Assembly: GCA_011389605.1 (NCBI GenBank)
Contig: JAABTZ010000153.1
Location: 1 to 7,418, forward strand
Direction of reading: 5' to 3'
Length of the DNA: 7,418 nucleotides
DNA from: Desulfobacteraceae bacterium
GTDB taxonomy: Bacteria > Desulfobacterota > Desulfobacteria > Desulfobacterales > Desulfosalsimonadaceae
The notes under the pieces were generated by a model. It ran no database searches. It was not told the DNA's origin and saw only the letters and a list, made by a program, of their open reading frames with translations. Both the position numbers and the translations under genes were made by a program. Below, in pieces: positions 1 through 5,574 of this stretch. The stretch's first letter is position 1. Every line of letters starts with the position of its first letter.

Positions 1-38
1 ATGGGTAACTTTGAAACTTATTGATAAGAGGATTGAAA
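1..38 (+). other. Left edge: possible tail of an upstream gene, then the leader of the first gene
   Basis: Two plus-strand frames are open from the window edge. One ends with TGA at 22-24 (last residues MGNFETY). The other runs through to a TGA at 77-79 with a basic tail and would overlap the next gene by about 40 bases. Either could be the 3' end of an upstream gene, and nothing here decides between them. The Shine-Dalgarno AAGAGGA at 26-32 belongs to the gene starting at 39. No promoter can be judged in so short a stretch. Confidence 0.3.
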
Positions 39-368
39 ATGGGCAAAAAAGAAAAACAGGTAAAAGAAAAACCTCTTGAGAAATTAACGGCTCCGGAATT
101 GCGCGAGATCGCCAGGCAGCTGCCGGAAGTCACCGGTGCTTCAGGTATGAACAAAGCCGAATTGATTTCGACCATTAAAAAAGCAAGGGGGCTTGAAGAA
201 ACCGGCAAAAAAAAGCAGTCAAAAGTTTCCATAAGAGAAATCAAGGCAAAGATCCGGGAGCTTAAAAACAAGCGCCAGAATTTTCTGGAACAGGATGACA
301 AAAAGATGGCCGATATTTTCCGAAGGCGCATCAGCCGGCTTAAGAAAAAAACCCGGAGGGTGGCATAA
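39..368 (+). CDS. Small basic protein with Rho N-terminal (SAP-like) domain
   Basis: A protein of 109 residues. Residues about 13-50 fit the Rho N-terminal/SAP-like helical fold: LTAPELREIARQ, a loop, then GMNKAELISTIKKA, the usual pattern of a short helix, a turn, and a 'K-x-E-L-I' helix. In transcription factor Rho this module helps contact nucleic acid. Residues 55-107 are a lysine- and arginine-rich, probably helical tail (KIRELKNKRQNFLEQ, then RRRISRLKKKTRR). Binding to RNA or DNA is therefore a reasonable inference, but no catalytic motif is present and the actual role is unknown. I chose the ATG at 39 because AAGAGGA lies seven bases upstream; a TTG at 21 is in frame but has no good ribosome binding site. 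It is the first gene of the compact plus-strand operon seen here and lies 14 bases before the HAD gene. Confidence 0.85.
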   Translation: MGKKEKQVKEKPLEKLTAPELREIARQLPEVTGASGMNKAELISTIKKARGLEETGKKKQSKVSIREIKAKIRELKNKRQNFLEQDDKKMADIFRRRISRLKKKTRRVA

Positions 369-382
369 TCGTAAAAAAAGGC

Positions 383-958
383 ATGAAAATCGATCCCAGA
401 TCCCTGGCATTTGATATTGACGGGGTGGTTGCAGATACCATGTCTTTGTTTCTGTCCATTGCCGATGAAGACTTCGGCATAAGCCATATTGGCTACAACG
501 ATATCACTGATTACGACATGCTGGGCTCCGGGGTCATTGACCGCGAGGTCATGGTTGAAATTATACTCCGTATCATTGAGGGCAGATATAATCGCCCGCT
601 TTGCCCCATTGAGAATGCACCCAATGTGCTCAGGAGGTTAAACCGGATTTGCCGGCCAACCCTTTTTGTCACCGCCCGCCCGGAAGCCTCCCATATAGCA
701 GGGTGGATGTGTGAAATAATGGAAACGGGAAATGATGGCATTGAGGTTGTGGCCACCGGATCATTTGAGGACAAGCGTGAGGTTCTAATAGAGCGCAACA
801 TTTCCTGCTTTGTGGAAGACAGGCTTGAAACCTGTTTTCTGCTTGCCGAAGCAGGAATTAGACCCATTGTTTTTGCGCAGCCCTGGAACCGAAAGCCTCA
901 CCCTTTTGCCGAAGTGGGGACCTGGCAGGAACTCGAAGGCATGATTGAAATGCAATGA
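383..958 (+). CDS. HAD-superfamily phosphatase, 5'(3')-deoxyribonucleotidase (NT5C)-like
   Basis: A cytoplasmic HAD-fold hydrolase of 191 residues. Motif I is FDIDGVVADT, with nucleophile D11 and acid/base D13. Motif II is the threonine of LFVTARPE (T97). The motif III lysine is K131 in FEDKREVL, and motif IV is E145-D146 in CFVEDR. The later FAQPWNR segment (165-171) and the small all-in-one length resemble the NT5C nucleotidase branch, which removes phosphate from nucleoside monophosphates. Substrate is not visible, so call it a phosphatase. The gene ends with an ATGA overlap onto xerC, suggesting translational coupling. The ATG at 383 has no well-placed ribosome binding site: AAGG is one base away, and the strong GGAGGG at 355-360 lies 22 bases upstream, inside the preceding gene. 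The HAD call is firm; the nucleotidase call is moderate. Confidence 0.88.
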   Translation: MKIDPRSLAFDIDGVVADTMSLFLSIADEDFGISHIGYNDITDYDMLGSGVIDREVMVEIILRIIEGRYNRPLCPIENAPNVLRRLNRICRPTLFVTARPEASHIAGWMCEIMETGNDGIEVVATGSFEDKREVLIERNISCFVEDRLETCFLLAEAGIRPIVFAQPWNRKPHPFAEVGTWQELEGMIEMQ

Positions 959-1920
959 GTGTTATTGCCGTAACACAGCTTATTGATTCATTTGTTGATT
1001 ACCTGGTTGCTGAAAAAGGCTATTCAGATCATACCTGCCGGGCTTATGCCCGGGATTTGAAGGATTTTCTGGACTATTTCAGAACCCGGCAGTCAGCTGA
1101 AAACAGCGGGGGCAAAAAGGGACAGGACTGGGACCAGGCTTGTTTAAATGGCTGGGGCATCGAAGATATAAGCGCGCTGATCATCCGAAGCTACCTTGGT
1201 CAGCTGTACCGCCGGCAGATGAAAAAGACCTCCATCGCCCGAAAGTTGTCTGCAATCCGTTCTTTTTTCAGCTACCTGGAAAAACACCATGTGATTTCGG
1301 AAAATCCGGCAGCCCTTGTAATTACCCCGAAGCAGGACAAGACCGTACCCAGCTACCTGACTGTGGATGACATGTTTATGCTGCTTGATTCCATAAAAGA
1401 CGATACCCTGGCCGGTAAAAGAAACCGGGCAATTGTTGAGACTCTTTATTCAACCGGTATCCGTGTCTCGGAACTGACCGGGCTTGATGTGGAAAATATT
1501 GATTTTGAAAACAGGACAATCCGGGTTCTGGGCAAGGGTTCCGTGGAGAGGATCGTGCCCGTGGGTCAGAAAGCAGCCGAGGCCGTAAAGGCTTATCGCC
1601 GTGAATTATATGATAACAGGTCAACGGTTTATGATAACTGGAAGGGGCCGCTGTTTTTAAATAAAAACGGAGGCCGTCTTACCGAGCGTTCCGTGGCCCG
1701 GATGCTCGATCAGGCAGCACGGGCAGCTGGCATAACCGTTCCGGTTGCTCCCCACGATTTGCGCCATACCTTTGCCACCCACCTTCTGGATGCGGGACTG
1801 GATTTGCGCATGGTCCAGGAGCTTTTAGGACACAAGCAGCTTTCCACAACCCAGAAATACACGCACGTGAGCATTGACAGGTTAATGGCTGCATATGACA
1901 GCGCCCATCCCAGAAAATAA
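955..1920 (+). CDS. xerC: Tyrosine site-specific recombinase XerC
   Basis: Chromosome-dimer resolvase that acts with XerD at dif near the terminus. It has 321 residues; E. coli XerC has 298. Residues 6-115 form the SAM-like N-terminal DNA-binding domain (FVDYLVAEKGYSDHTCRAYARDL, helix LSAIRSFFSYL). The C-terminal catalytic domain has the full set: R170 (STGIRVSEL), K194 (VLGKGSVERIVPVG), H267 and R270 (PHDLRHTFATHLL), H293 (LGHKQLSTTQ) and nucleophile Y302 (KYTHV). The ending YDSAHPRK resembles the E. coli XerC ending (YDAAHPRAKRGK) and, with hslVU directly downstream, favours XerC over XerD or a phage integrase. Residues about 46-68 form a polar, glycine-rich insertion within the N-terminal domain and account for the extra length. 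The start overlaps the HAD stop by four bases, with no strong ribosome binding site, so coupling is likely. Confidence 0.95.
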   Translation: MSVIAVTQLIDSFVDYLVAEKGYSDHTCRAYARDLKDFLDYFRTRQSAENSGGKKGQDWDQACLNGWGIEDISALIIRSYLGQLYRRQMKKTSIARKLSAIRSFFSYLEKHHVISENPAALVITPKQDKTVPSYLTVDDMFMLLDSIKDDTLAGKRNRAIVETLYSTGIRVSELTGLDVENIDFENRTIRVLGKGSVERIVPVGQKAAEAVKAYRRELYDNRSTVYDNWKGPLFLNKNGGRLTERSVARMLDQAARAAGITVPVAPHDLRHTFATHLLDAGLDLRMVQELLGHKQLSTTQKYTHVSIDRLMAAYDSAHPRK

Positions 1921-1937
1921 AACAAGGTTGTTTTGCC

Positions 1938-2501
1938 ATGTCTAATGATTTTCACGGTACCACCATTCTGGCGGTCCGGTACAACGGCTGTGCTGCCGTG
2001 GCCGGAGACGGTCAGGTAACGCTTAACAATTCAATCATCAAACACAAGGCCAGAAAGGTCCGGCGCATTTACAACGACAGGATAATTGCCGGCTTTGCCG
2101 GGGCCACTGCCGATGCCCTGCATCTTTCCGAGCGCCTGGAGGGAAAGCTTGAAAGATATAATGGCAATCTGACCCGGGCTGCCGTGGAACTGGCCCGGGA
2201 CTGGAGAACTGACAAGTATCTTCGGCGCCTGGAAGCCATGATGATAGCCGTGGATGCTTCTCAAATGTTTCTGATCTCCGGTAACGGTGATGTGATAGAG
2301 CCCGATGAGGGGGTTGTGGCCATAGGATCAGGAAGCGTGGCTGCACACGCCGCTGCTGCTGCATTGATGAAGCATGCACCGGCCCTGGATCTTGATGCCG
2401 GGCAAATCGTCGGCCAGGCCATGGAGATTGCCGCAGGCTTGTGCATATATACCAATCACGTGTTTGTGATTGAAGAAATACAGGATACAACGGCATCATG
2501 A
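1938..2501 (+). CDS. hslV: ATP-dependent protease peptidase subunit HslV
   Basis: Threonine peptidase of the two-ring HslUV (ClpYQ) protease in the cytoplasm, related to proteasome beta subunits. It has 187 residues; E. coli HslV has 176. The active site threonine is T8 in FHGTTILAVR, so a seven-residue propeptide must be removed, unlike E. coli where only Met precedes it. D24 (AGDGQ), K40 (ARKVRR) and S131 (AIGSGS) correspond to mature D17, K33 and S124. Also conserved are AGFAGATADA, ELARDWRTDKYLRRLEA, ISGNGDV and CIYTNH. The usual IGSGG is IGSGS here. AAGG at 1924-1927 sits ten bases before the ATG. The gene follows xerC by 17 bases and overlaps hslU by four, matching the 1:1 need for the two partners. 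Confidence 0.96.
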   Translation: MSNDFHGTTILAVRYNGCAAVAGDGQVTLNNSIIKHKARKVRRIYNDRIIAGFAGATADALHLSERLEGKLERYNGNLTRAAVELARDWRTDKYLRRLEAMMIAVDASQMFLISGNGDVIEPDEGVVAIGSGSVAAHAAAAALMKHAPALDLDAGQIVGQAMEIAAGLCIYTNHVFVIEEIQDTTAS

Positions 2502-3883
2502 CTGATTTAAAACCCATTCAGATTGTAGCGGAACTTGATAAGTACATAATTGGCCAGCATCATGCCAAGCGTTCCGTGGCCATTGCCCTTCGCAACCGGT
2601 GGCGCCGCAGGCATGTGGATCCTGAGCTGCGTGATGAGATTGCGCCCAAGAATATAATTTTAATAGGCCCCACGGGCGTTGGCAAAACAGAGATTGCCCG
2701 TCGTCTTGCCCGCCTGACTGATTCTCCTTTTTTCAAGGTTGAGGCTTCCAAGTTTACAGAGGTGGGATATGTGGGGCGGGACGTGGAATCCATGGTCCGG
2801 GATTTGCTGGAGCTGACCATAAACCAGTTAAAGATTCGTGAGCAGGAAGCGGTTCAGGAGAAGGCGCATGAGCAGGCCCGGGAGCGTGTGCTGGATATGC
2901 TCCTGCCCGAGGCCGGGGGAAACCGGCAAGTTCAGGAGCGGCAGTCTTCGGGCGTGTCCGTGGATTTTGAATCCGGCAGCACACAGCAGGCAGCCTCATC
3001 GTCAAATACCCGGGAGAAACTGCGTCGCATGTTAAAGGACGGCAAACTCGACCACCGGCCGGTGGAGATTGAAATCCAGGACAAATCCACACCCATGGTT
3101 GAAATTCTTTCCAACTCTGGCATGGAAGAAATGGGGATCAACTTCAAGGACATGCTCGGAGGTCTTATGCCTCGCGGGGCCTCGAGAAAAAGGCGGACCA
3201 CGGTTGCCGAAGCCGTTGAAATCCTGGCCCAGGAAGAGGCCCAGAGTCTGGTGGACATGGACAAGGTCGTCCATGACGCCATTGAAAAAGTTGAACAGTC
3301 CGGCATTATTTTTTTGGATGAGATCGACAAGATAACAGGCAAGGAAGGAGGCCAGGGACCGGATGTCTCCAGGGAAGGCGTGCAGCGCGATCTTTTGCCT
3401 ATTGTGGAGGGAAGCACCGTTAACACAAAGCACGGGCCGGTCAAAACAGATCATATCCTGTTTATGGCCTCGGGAGCCTTTCATACAGTCAAACCCTCGG
3501 ATTTGATTCCCGAGCTCCAGGGGCGCTTTCCCATCCGTGTGGAGCTTGATTCATTGGGGAAAGATGATTTTGTCCGCATTTTAACCGAGCCTAAAAACGC
3601 ACTCCTGCTTCAGTATATAGCGCTTTTGCGCACAGAGGGTATTGATATATCCTTTGCTGATGAAGCTGTTGCAGACATAGCCGGGTTTGCGGAAAGCGTT
3701 AACAATGAAACCGAAAATATCGGTGCCAGGCGGCTGCATACCCTTATGGAGCATCTTCTTGCAGATATCCTGTTTGACGCCCCTGACATGACTGATAAAA
3801 AAATTGTTATCGACAGGCCCTTTGTGGATGAAAAACTCCGGGACGTAAGACAGGATCAGGATCTTAGCCGGTATATTCTCTGA
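2498..3883 (+). CDS. hslU: HslU unfoldase, ATPase subunit of the HslUV protease
   Basis: AAA+ hexameric unfoldase that feeds substrates to HslV. It has 461 residues against 443 in E. coli. Walker A is GPTGVGKT (57-64). The pore loop is GYVG (90-93), Walker B is IIFLDE (270-275), the arginine finger is probably R343 in QGRFPIRVEL, and the sensor-2 region is IGARRLHT (409-416). Residues about 110-240 are the intermediate domain that contacts substrate. It holds a Ser/Gln-rich low-complexity stretch at about 144-172, which likely explains the extra length. The C-terminal SRYIL is the tail that inserts into HslV and activates it. The ATG overlaps the hslV stop, with AGGA about 12 bases upstream, so coupling is likely. 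It is the last gene of the operon. Confidence 0.97.
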   Translation: MTDLKPIQIVAELDKYIIGQHHAKRSVAIALRNRWRRRHVDPELRDEIAPKNIILIGPTGVGKTEIARRLARLTDSPFFKVEASKFTEVGYVGRDVESMVRDLLELTINQLKIREQEAVQEKAHEQARERVLDMLLPEAGGNRQVQERQSSGVSVDFESGSTQQAASSSNTREKLRRMLKDGKLDHRPVEIEIQDKSTPMVEILSNSGMEEMGINFKDMLGGLMPRGASRKRRTTVAEAVEILAQEEAQSLVDMDKVVHDAIEKVEQSGIIFLDEIDKITGKEGGQGPDVSREGVQRDLLPIVEGSTVNTKHGPVKTDHILFMASGAFHTVKPSDLIPELQGRFPIRVELDSLGKDDFVRILTEPKNALLLQYIALLRTEGIDISFADEAVADIAGFAESVNNETENIGARRLHTLMEHLLADILFDAPDMTDKKIVIDRPFVDEKLRDVRQDQDLSRYIL

Positions 3884-3974
3884 CCTAAACTGAGCGTTTC
3901 AGATTTTTAAAAGCAATTAATTTTAAAGGATAACATCAATTTATATTTTAAAAATCTGAAACGCTCAATTTAGG
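3884..3974. repeat. Long imperfect palindrome directly after hslU (29-bp arms)
   Basis: Arms 3884-3912 and 3946-3974 are reverse complements at 28 of 29 positions, around a 33-base AT-rich spacer. The core of the left arm is TGAGCGTTTCAGATTTTTAA. The single mismatch is at 3890/3968. The left arm begins on the base after the hslU TGA. Transcripts from either direction could fold into a long stem, so it may end or protect both the hslU and the acyl-CoA dehydrogenase messages. There is no T-run after either arm, so it is not a classic intrinsic terminator. It could instead be a short palindromic repeat or MITE; I see no target duplication. Confidence 0.85.
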
Positions 3975-4006
3975 TTTCAGTGTAGAAAATGATATAATTA
4001 TTTGAT

Positions 4007-4025
4007 GCCCTTATCTCTTTAAGGC
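4007..4025 (+). terminator. Weak terminator-like hairpin in the convergent gap
   Basis: GCCCTTA and TAAGGC pair as a six-base-pair stem with one bulged C around the loop TCTCTT, followed on the plus strand by GTTTT. It could end read-through from hslU. The stem is short and the T-run poor, so this is only a candidate. Confidence 0.3.
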
Positions 4026-4041
4026 GTTTTGGTCAAATGTT

Positions 4042-5199
4042 TTATTTTTTGGACCGCTTTTTTTTGCCTCCCAGAACCTCATTGGCAATGACGATTTTCT
4101 GTATCTGTGAAGTGCCTTCATAGATGGTAAGAACCCGGGCGTCGCGGTATAGACGTTCCACGGCAAATTCCCTGGTATAGCCGTAGCCGCCGTGGATCTG
4201 AATGGCCTGGCCGGTGACCCGGTTTGCCATTTCCGAGGCATAAAGCTTTGCCATGGACGCTTCCTTGCTGCATTTTTCCTTTAGGTCTTTTTTTGCAGCC
4301 GCATTTAGCACCAGCAGCCTTGCTGCTTCCACATCCGTGGCCATATCCGCAATCATCCAGCGAAGGCCCTGGTTCTCGGAAATGGGGCGGCCGAACTGCA
4401 CCCTCTGGCGGCAATAGGACACGGCTTCATCTAAAGCCGCCTGGCCCACTCCAACTGAAAGAGCGGCAATACCTATACGGCCATCATCAAGGCCTGACAT
4501 TGCCACGATAAAACCTTCGCCTTGGTTTCCCAGCAAATGATCTGACGGCACCCTGCAGTCTGAAAACAGCAGGTCTGTTGTGTCTGAAGCGCACTGGCCC
4601 ATTTTGTCCTCCAGGCGGCCGGTGGAAAACCCTTCCATGTCCCTGGTGACCAGAAATGCAGAGATTCCGCGATGGCCGGCATCCGGGTCTGTTTTGGCCA
4701 AAACTATGAACAACTCTGAAGTCGCTCCGCCGGTTATCCAGCGTTTGGTGCCGTTTAGAACATAGAAATCTCCTTGTTTTTCAGCAGTGGTGCTCATGCC
4801 GGCCGGATCAGATCCGGCCTCGGGCTCCGATAATGCAAAAGAGGCAATGAATTTGCCTTTGGCCATGGGCGCCAGGTATTTCTGCTTTTGTTCTTCCGTG
4901 CCGAACCGCAGCAGGCTGCCGCAGCATATGGAGTTGTGAACCGACATGATAACGGCCGTGGATGCGCACGCATAGGCCACTTCGTTCATTGCCAGGGCAT
5001 ATGATACCGTGTCCATGTTCTCGCCGCCGTACTGCTCGGGCACCAGCATTCCCAGCAGGCCCAGTTCTCCCATTTTTTTCAGGCTTTCAGCCGGATATTC
5101 ATGTTTCTGGTCTCTTTGGGCCGCAAGGGGGGCCAGATTCTTTCTGGCAAATTCCCTGGCCATTTTCTGGATCATCAATTGCTGCCGGGTCAATTCCAT
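4042..5199 (-). CDS. Acyl-CoA dehydrogenase (short/medium-chain type)
   Basis: FAD enzyme of 385 residues that oxidises an acyl-CoA to the trans-2-enoyl-CoA in beta-oxidation, passing electrons to electron-transfer flavoprotein. The N-terminal helical domain covers about 1-118. The middle beta domain holds signature one, FALSEPEAGSDPAG (121-134), and the FAD-contacting RWITGG (153-158). The C-terminal domain carries QIHGGYGYTRE (334-344) and the probable catalytic base E361 in TIYEGTSQIQ. KMGQCASDTTDLLF resembles the medium-chain enzymes at that position, and SVHNSICCG resembles butyryl-CoA dehydrogenases; chain length cannot be read. The tail GGKKKRSKK is unusually basic. An in-frame ATG at 5319 would add 40 residues unlike the family, whereas the ATG at 5199 has AGGAGG ten bases upstream and gives the standard family start. 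It stands alone, converging on hslU. Confidence 0.95.
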   Translation of the reverse strand: MELTRQQLMIQKMAREFARKNLAPLAAQRDQKHEYPAESLKKMGELGLLGMLVPEQYGGENMDTVSYALAMNEVAYACASTAVIMSVHNSICCGSLLRFGTEEQKQKYLAPMAKGKFIASFALSEPEAGSDPAGMSTTAEKQGDFYVLNGTKRWITGGATSELFIVLAKTDPDAGHRGISAFLVTRDMEGFSTGRLEDKMGQCASDTTDLLFSDCRVPSDHLLGNQGEGFIVAMSGLDDGRIGIAALSVGVGQAALDEAVSYCRQRVQFGRPISENQGLRWMIADMATDVEAARLLVLNAAAKKDLKEKCSKEASMAKLYASEMANRVTGQAIQIHGGYGYTREFAVERLYRDARVLTIYEGTSQIQKIVIANEVLGGKKKRSKK

Positions 5200-5209
5200 T
5201 GACAAATTG

Positions 5210-5215
5210 CCTCCT
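5210..5215 (-). promoter_or_regulatory. Shine-Dalgarno that fixes the acyl-CoA dehydrogenase start
   Basis: AGGAGG on the minus strand, ten bases before the ATG at 5199. It is the only strong ribosome binding site I found for this gene and decides against the longer frame from 5319. Confidence 0.85.
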
Positions 5216-5314
5216 GTTATCGGTGCACGTATTTGGCCGGCTGTTGGAAATGCCGCACCCATTGACTTCTTGTTATCGTTAACTGGAAGTTTACAGAAGA
5301 AATATATTCTTGTG

Positions 5315-5342
5315 CTCATATTTAAATAATGATGTTTTTCAA
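5315..5342 (-). promoter_or_regulatory. Candidate sigma-70 promoter for the acyl-CoA dehydrogenase
   Basis: On the minus strand, TTGAAA (5337-5342; 5 of 6 matches to the -35 consensus) is followed after 16 bases by TATGAG (5315-5320; 4 of 6 to the -10). This would give a leader of about 100 bases. The region is AT-rich, so chance matches are expected. Confidence 0.3.
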
Positions 5343-5369
5343 AAAAACAAGCATTAACTTTTAAATATT

Positions 5370-5500
5370 GACGGCTTCGTAAAAAGTCCTAAAACTGATA
5401 TAATCGCCAAACAATAAAAAAATAACTTCTTGATTTTACTTAACACTTAATCACTTAAAACTTAACACTGCCTGGAAAAAAGACTTTTTACAGGCTCATC
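5370..5500. mobile_element. MITE-like element with terminal inverted repeats and candidate 7-bp target duplication
   Basis: The left end reads GACGGCTTCGTAAAAAGTC (5370-5388). The right end, 5482-5500, reads GATGAGCCTGTAAAAAGTC on the opposite strand: 13 of 19 positions agree, with the inner ten (GTAAAAAGTC) identical. AAATATT flanks both ends (5363-5369 and 5501-5507), as a target-site duplication would. The right end also folds by itself: 5471-5480 pairs with 5485-5494 at 9 of 10 positions around a 4-base loop. At 131 bp it is far too small for a transposase and would need one supplied in trans. In an AT-rich region a 7-base AT repeat can occur by chance, so the mobile nature is inferred. 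Confidence 0.55.
5439..5467 (+). repeat. Four tandem CTTAA-type heptamers/octamers
   Basis: Four consecutive units: CTTAACA (5439-5445), CTTAATCA (5446-5453), CTTAAAA (5454-5460) and CTTAACA (5461-5467). They lie inside the MITE-like element. This may be a slippage-prone microrepeat or an iterated binding site; function unknown. Confidence 0.7.
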
Positions 5501-5574
5501 AAATATTAATTCTGTAAAATGAATAGTGTTCATTTGGGGGGAAGCCAGCAAGACGCCTATGCAGCAGTTGTTTT

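Larger units (their letters stand above)
5200..5574. other. 375-base AT-rich intergenic gap
   Basis: Between the FlgT-like gene and the acyl-CoA dehydrogenase. It holds the ribosome binding site and candidate promoter of the latter, the MITE-like element at 5370-5500, and GTTATCGTTAAC at about 5273-5284 (a short GTTA/TAAC inverted repeat). No coding frame on either strand looks real. No clear intrinsic terminator follows the FlgT-like stop at 5575-5577. Confidence 0.7.

Noticed and set aside
955..1920. Recombinase as a phage, integron or element integrase
   Set aside because: The XerC-type C-terminus, coupling to hslVU and absence of tRNA, attC or phage genes point to the housekeeping recombinase.
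2932..3484. Two long minus-strand open frames (3032-3484 and 2932-3444) opposite hslU
   Set aside because: They are antisense shadows of a GC-rich conserved gene; the products look like no protein and lack ribosome binding sites.
5200..5319. 40-residue N-terminal extension of the acyl-CoA dehydrogenase from the ATG at 5319
   Set aside because: The family starts near MELTRQQ, and AGGAGG is placed for the ATG at 5199. The extension would run through the leader and candidate -10 region.
4962..5329. Plus-strand open frames of 106 codons opposite the acyl-CoA dehydrogenase start
   Set aside because: They overlap a confident gene on the other strand, and their Pro/Ser/Phe-rich, low-sense composition is typical of antisense frames.
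5401..5470. AT-rich direct repeats as a replication origin or CRISPR
   Set aside because: The units are only 7-8 bases without spacers, DnaA boxes or cas genes.
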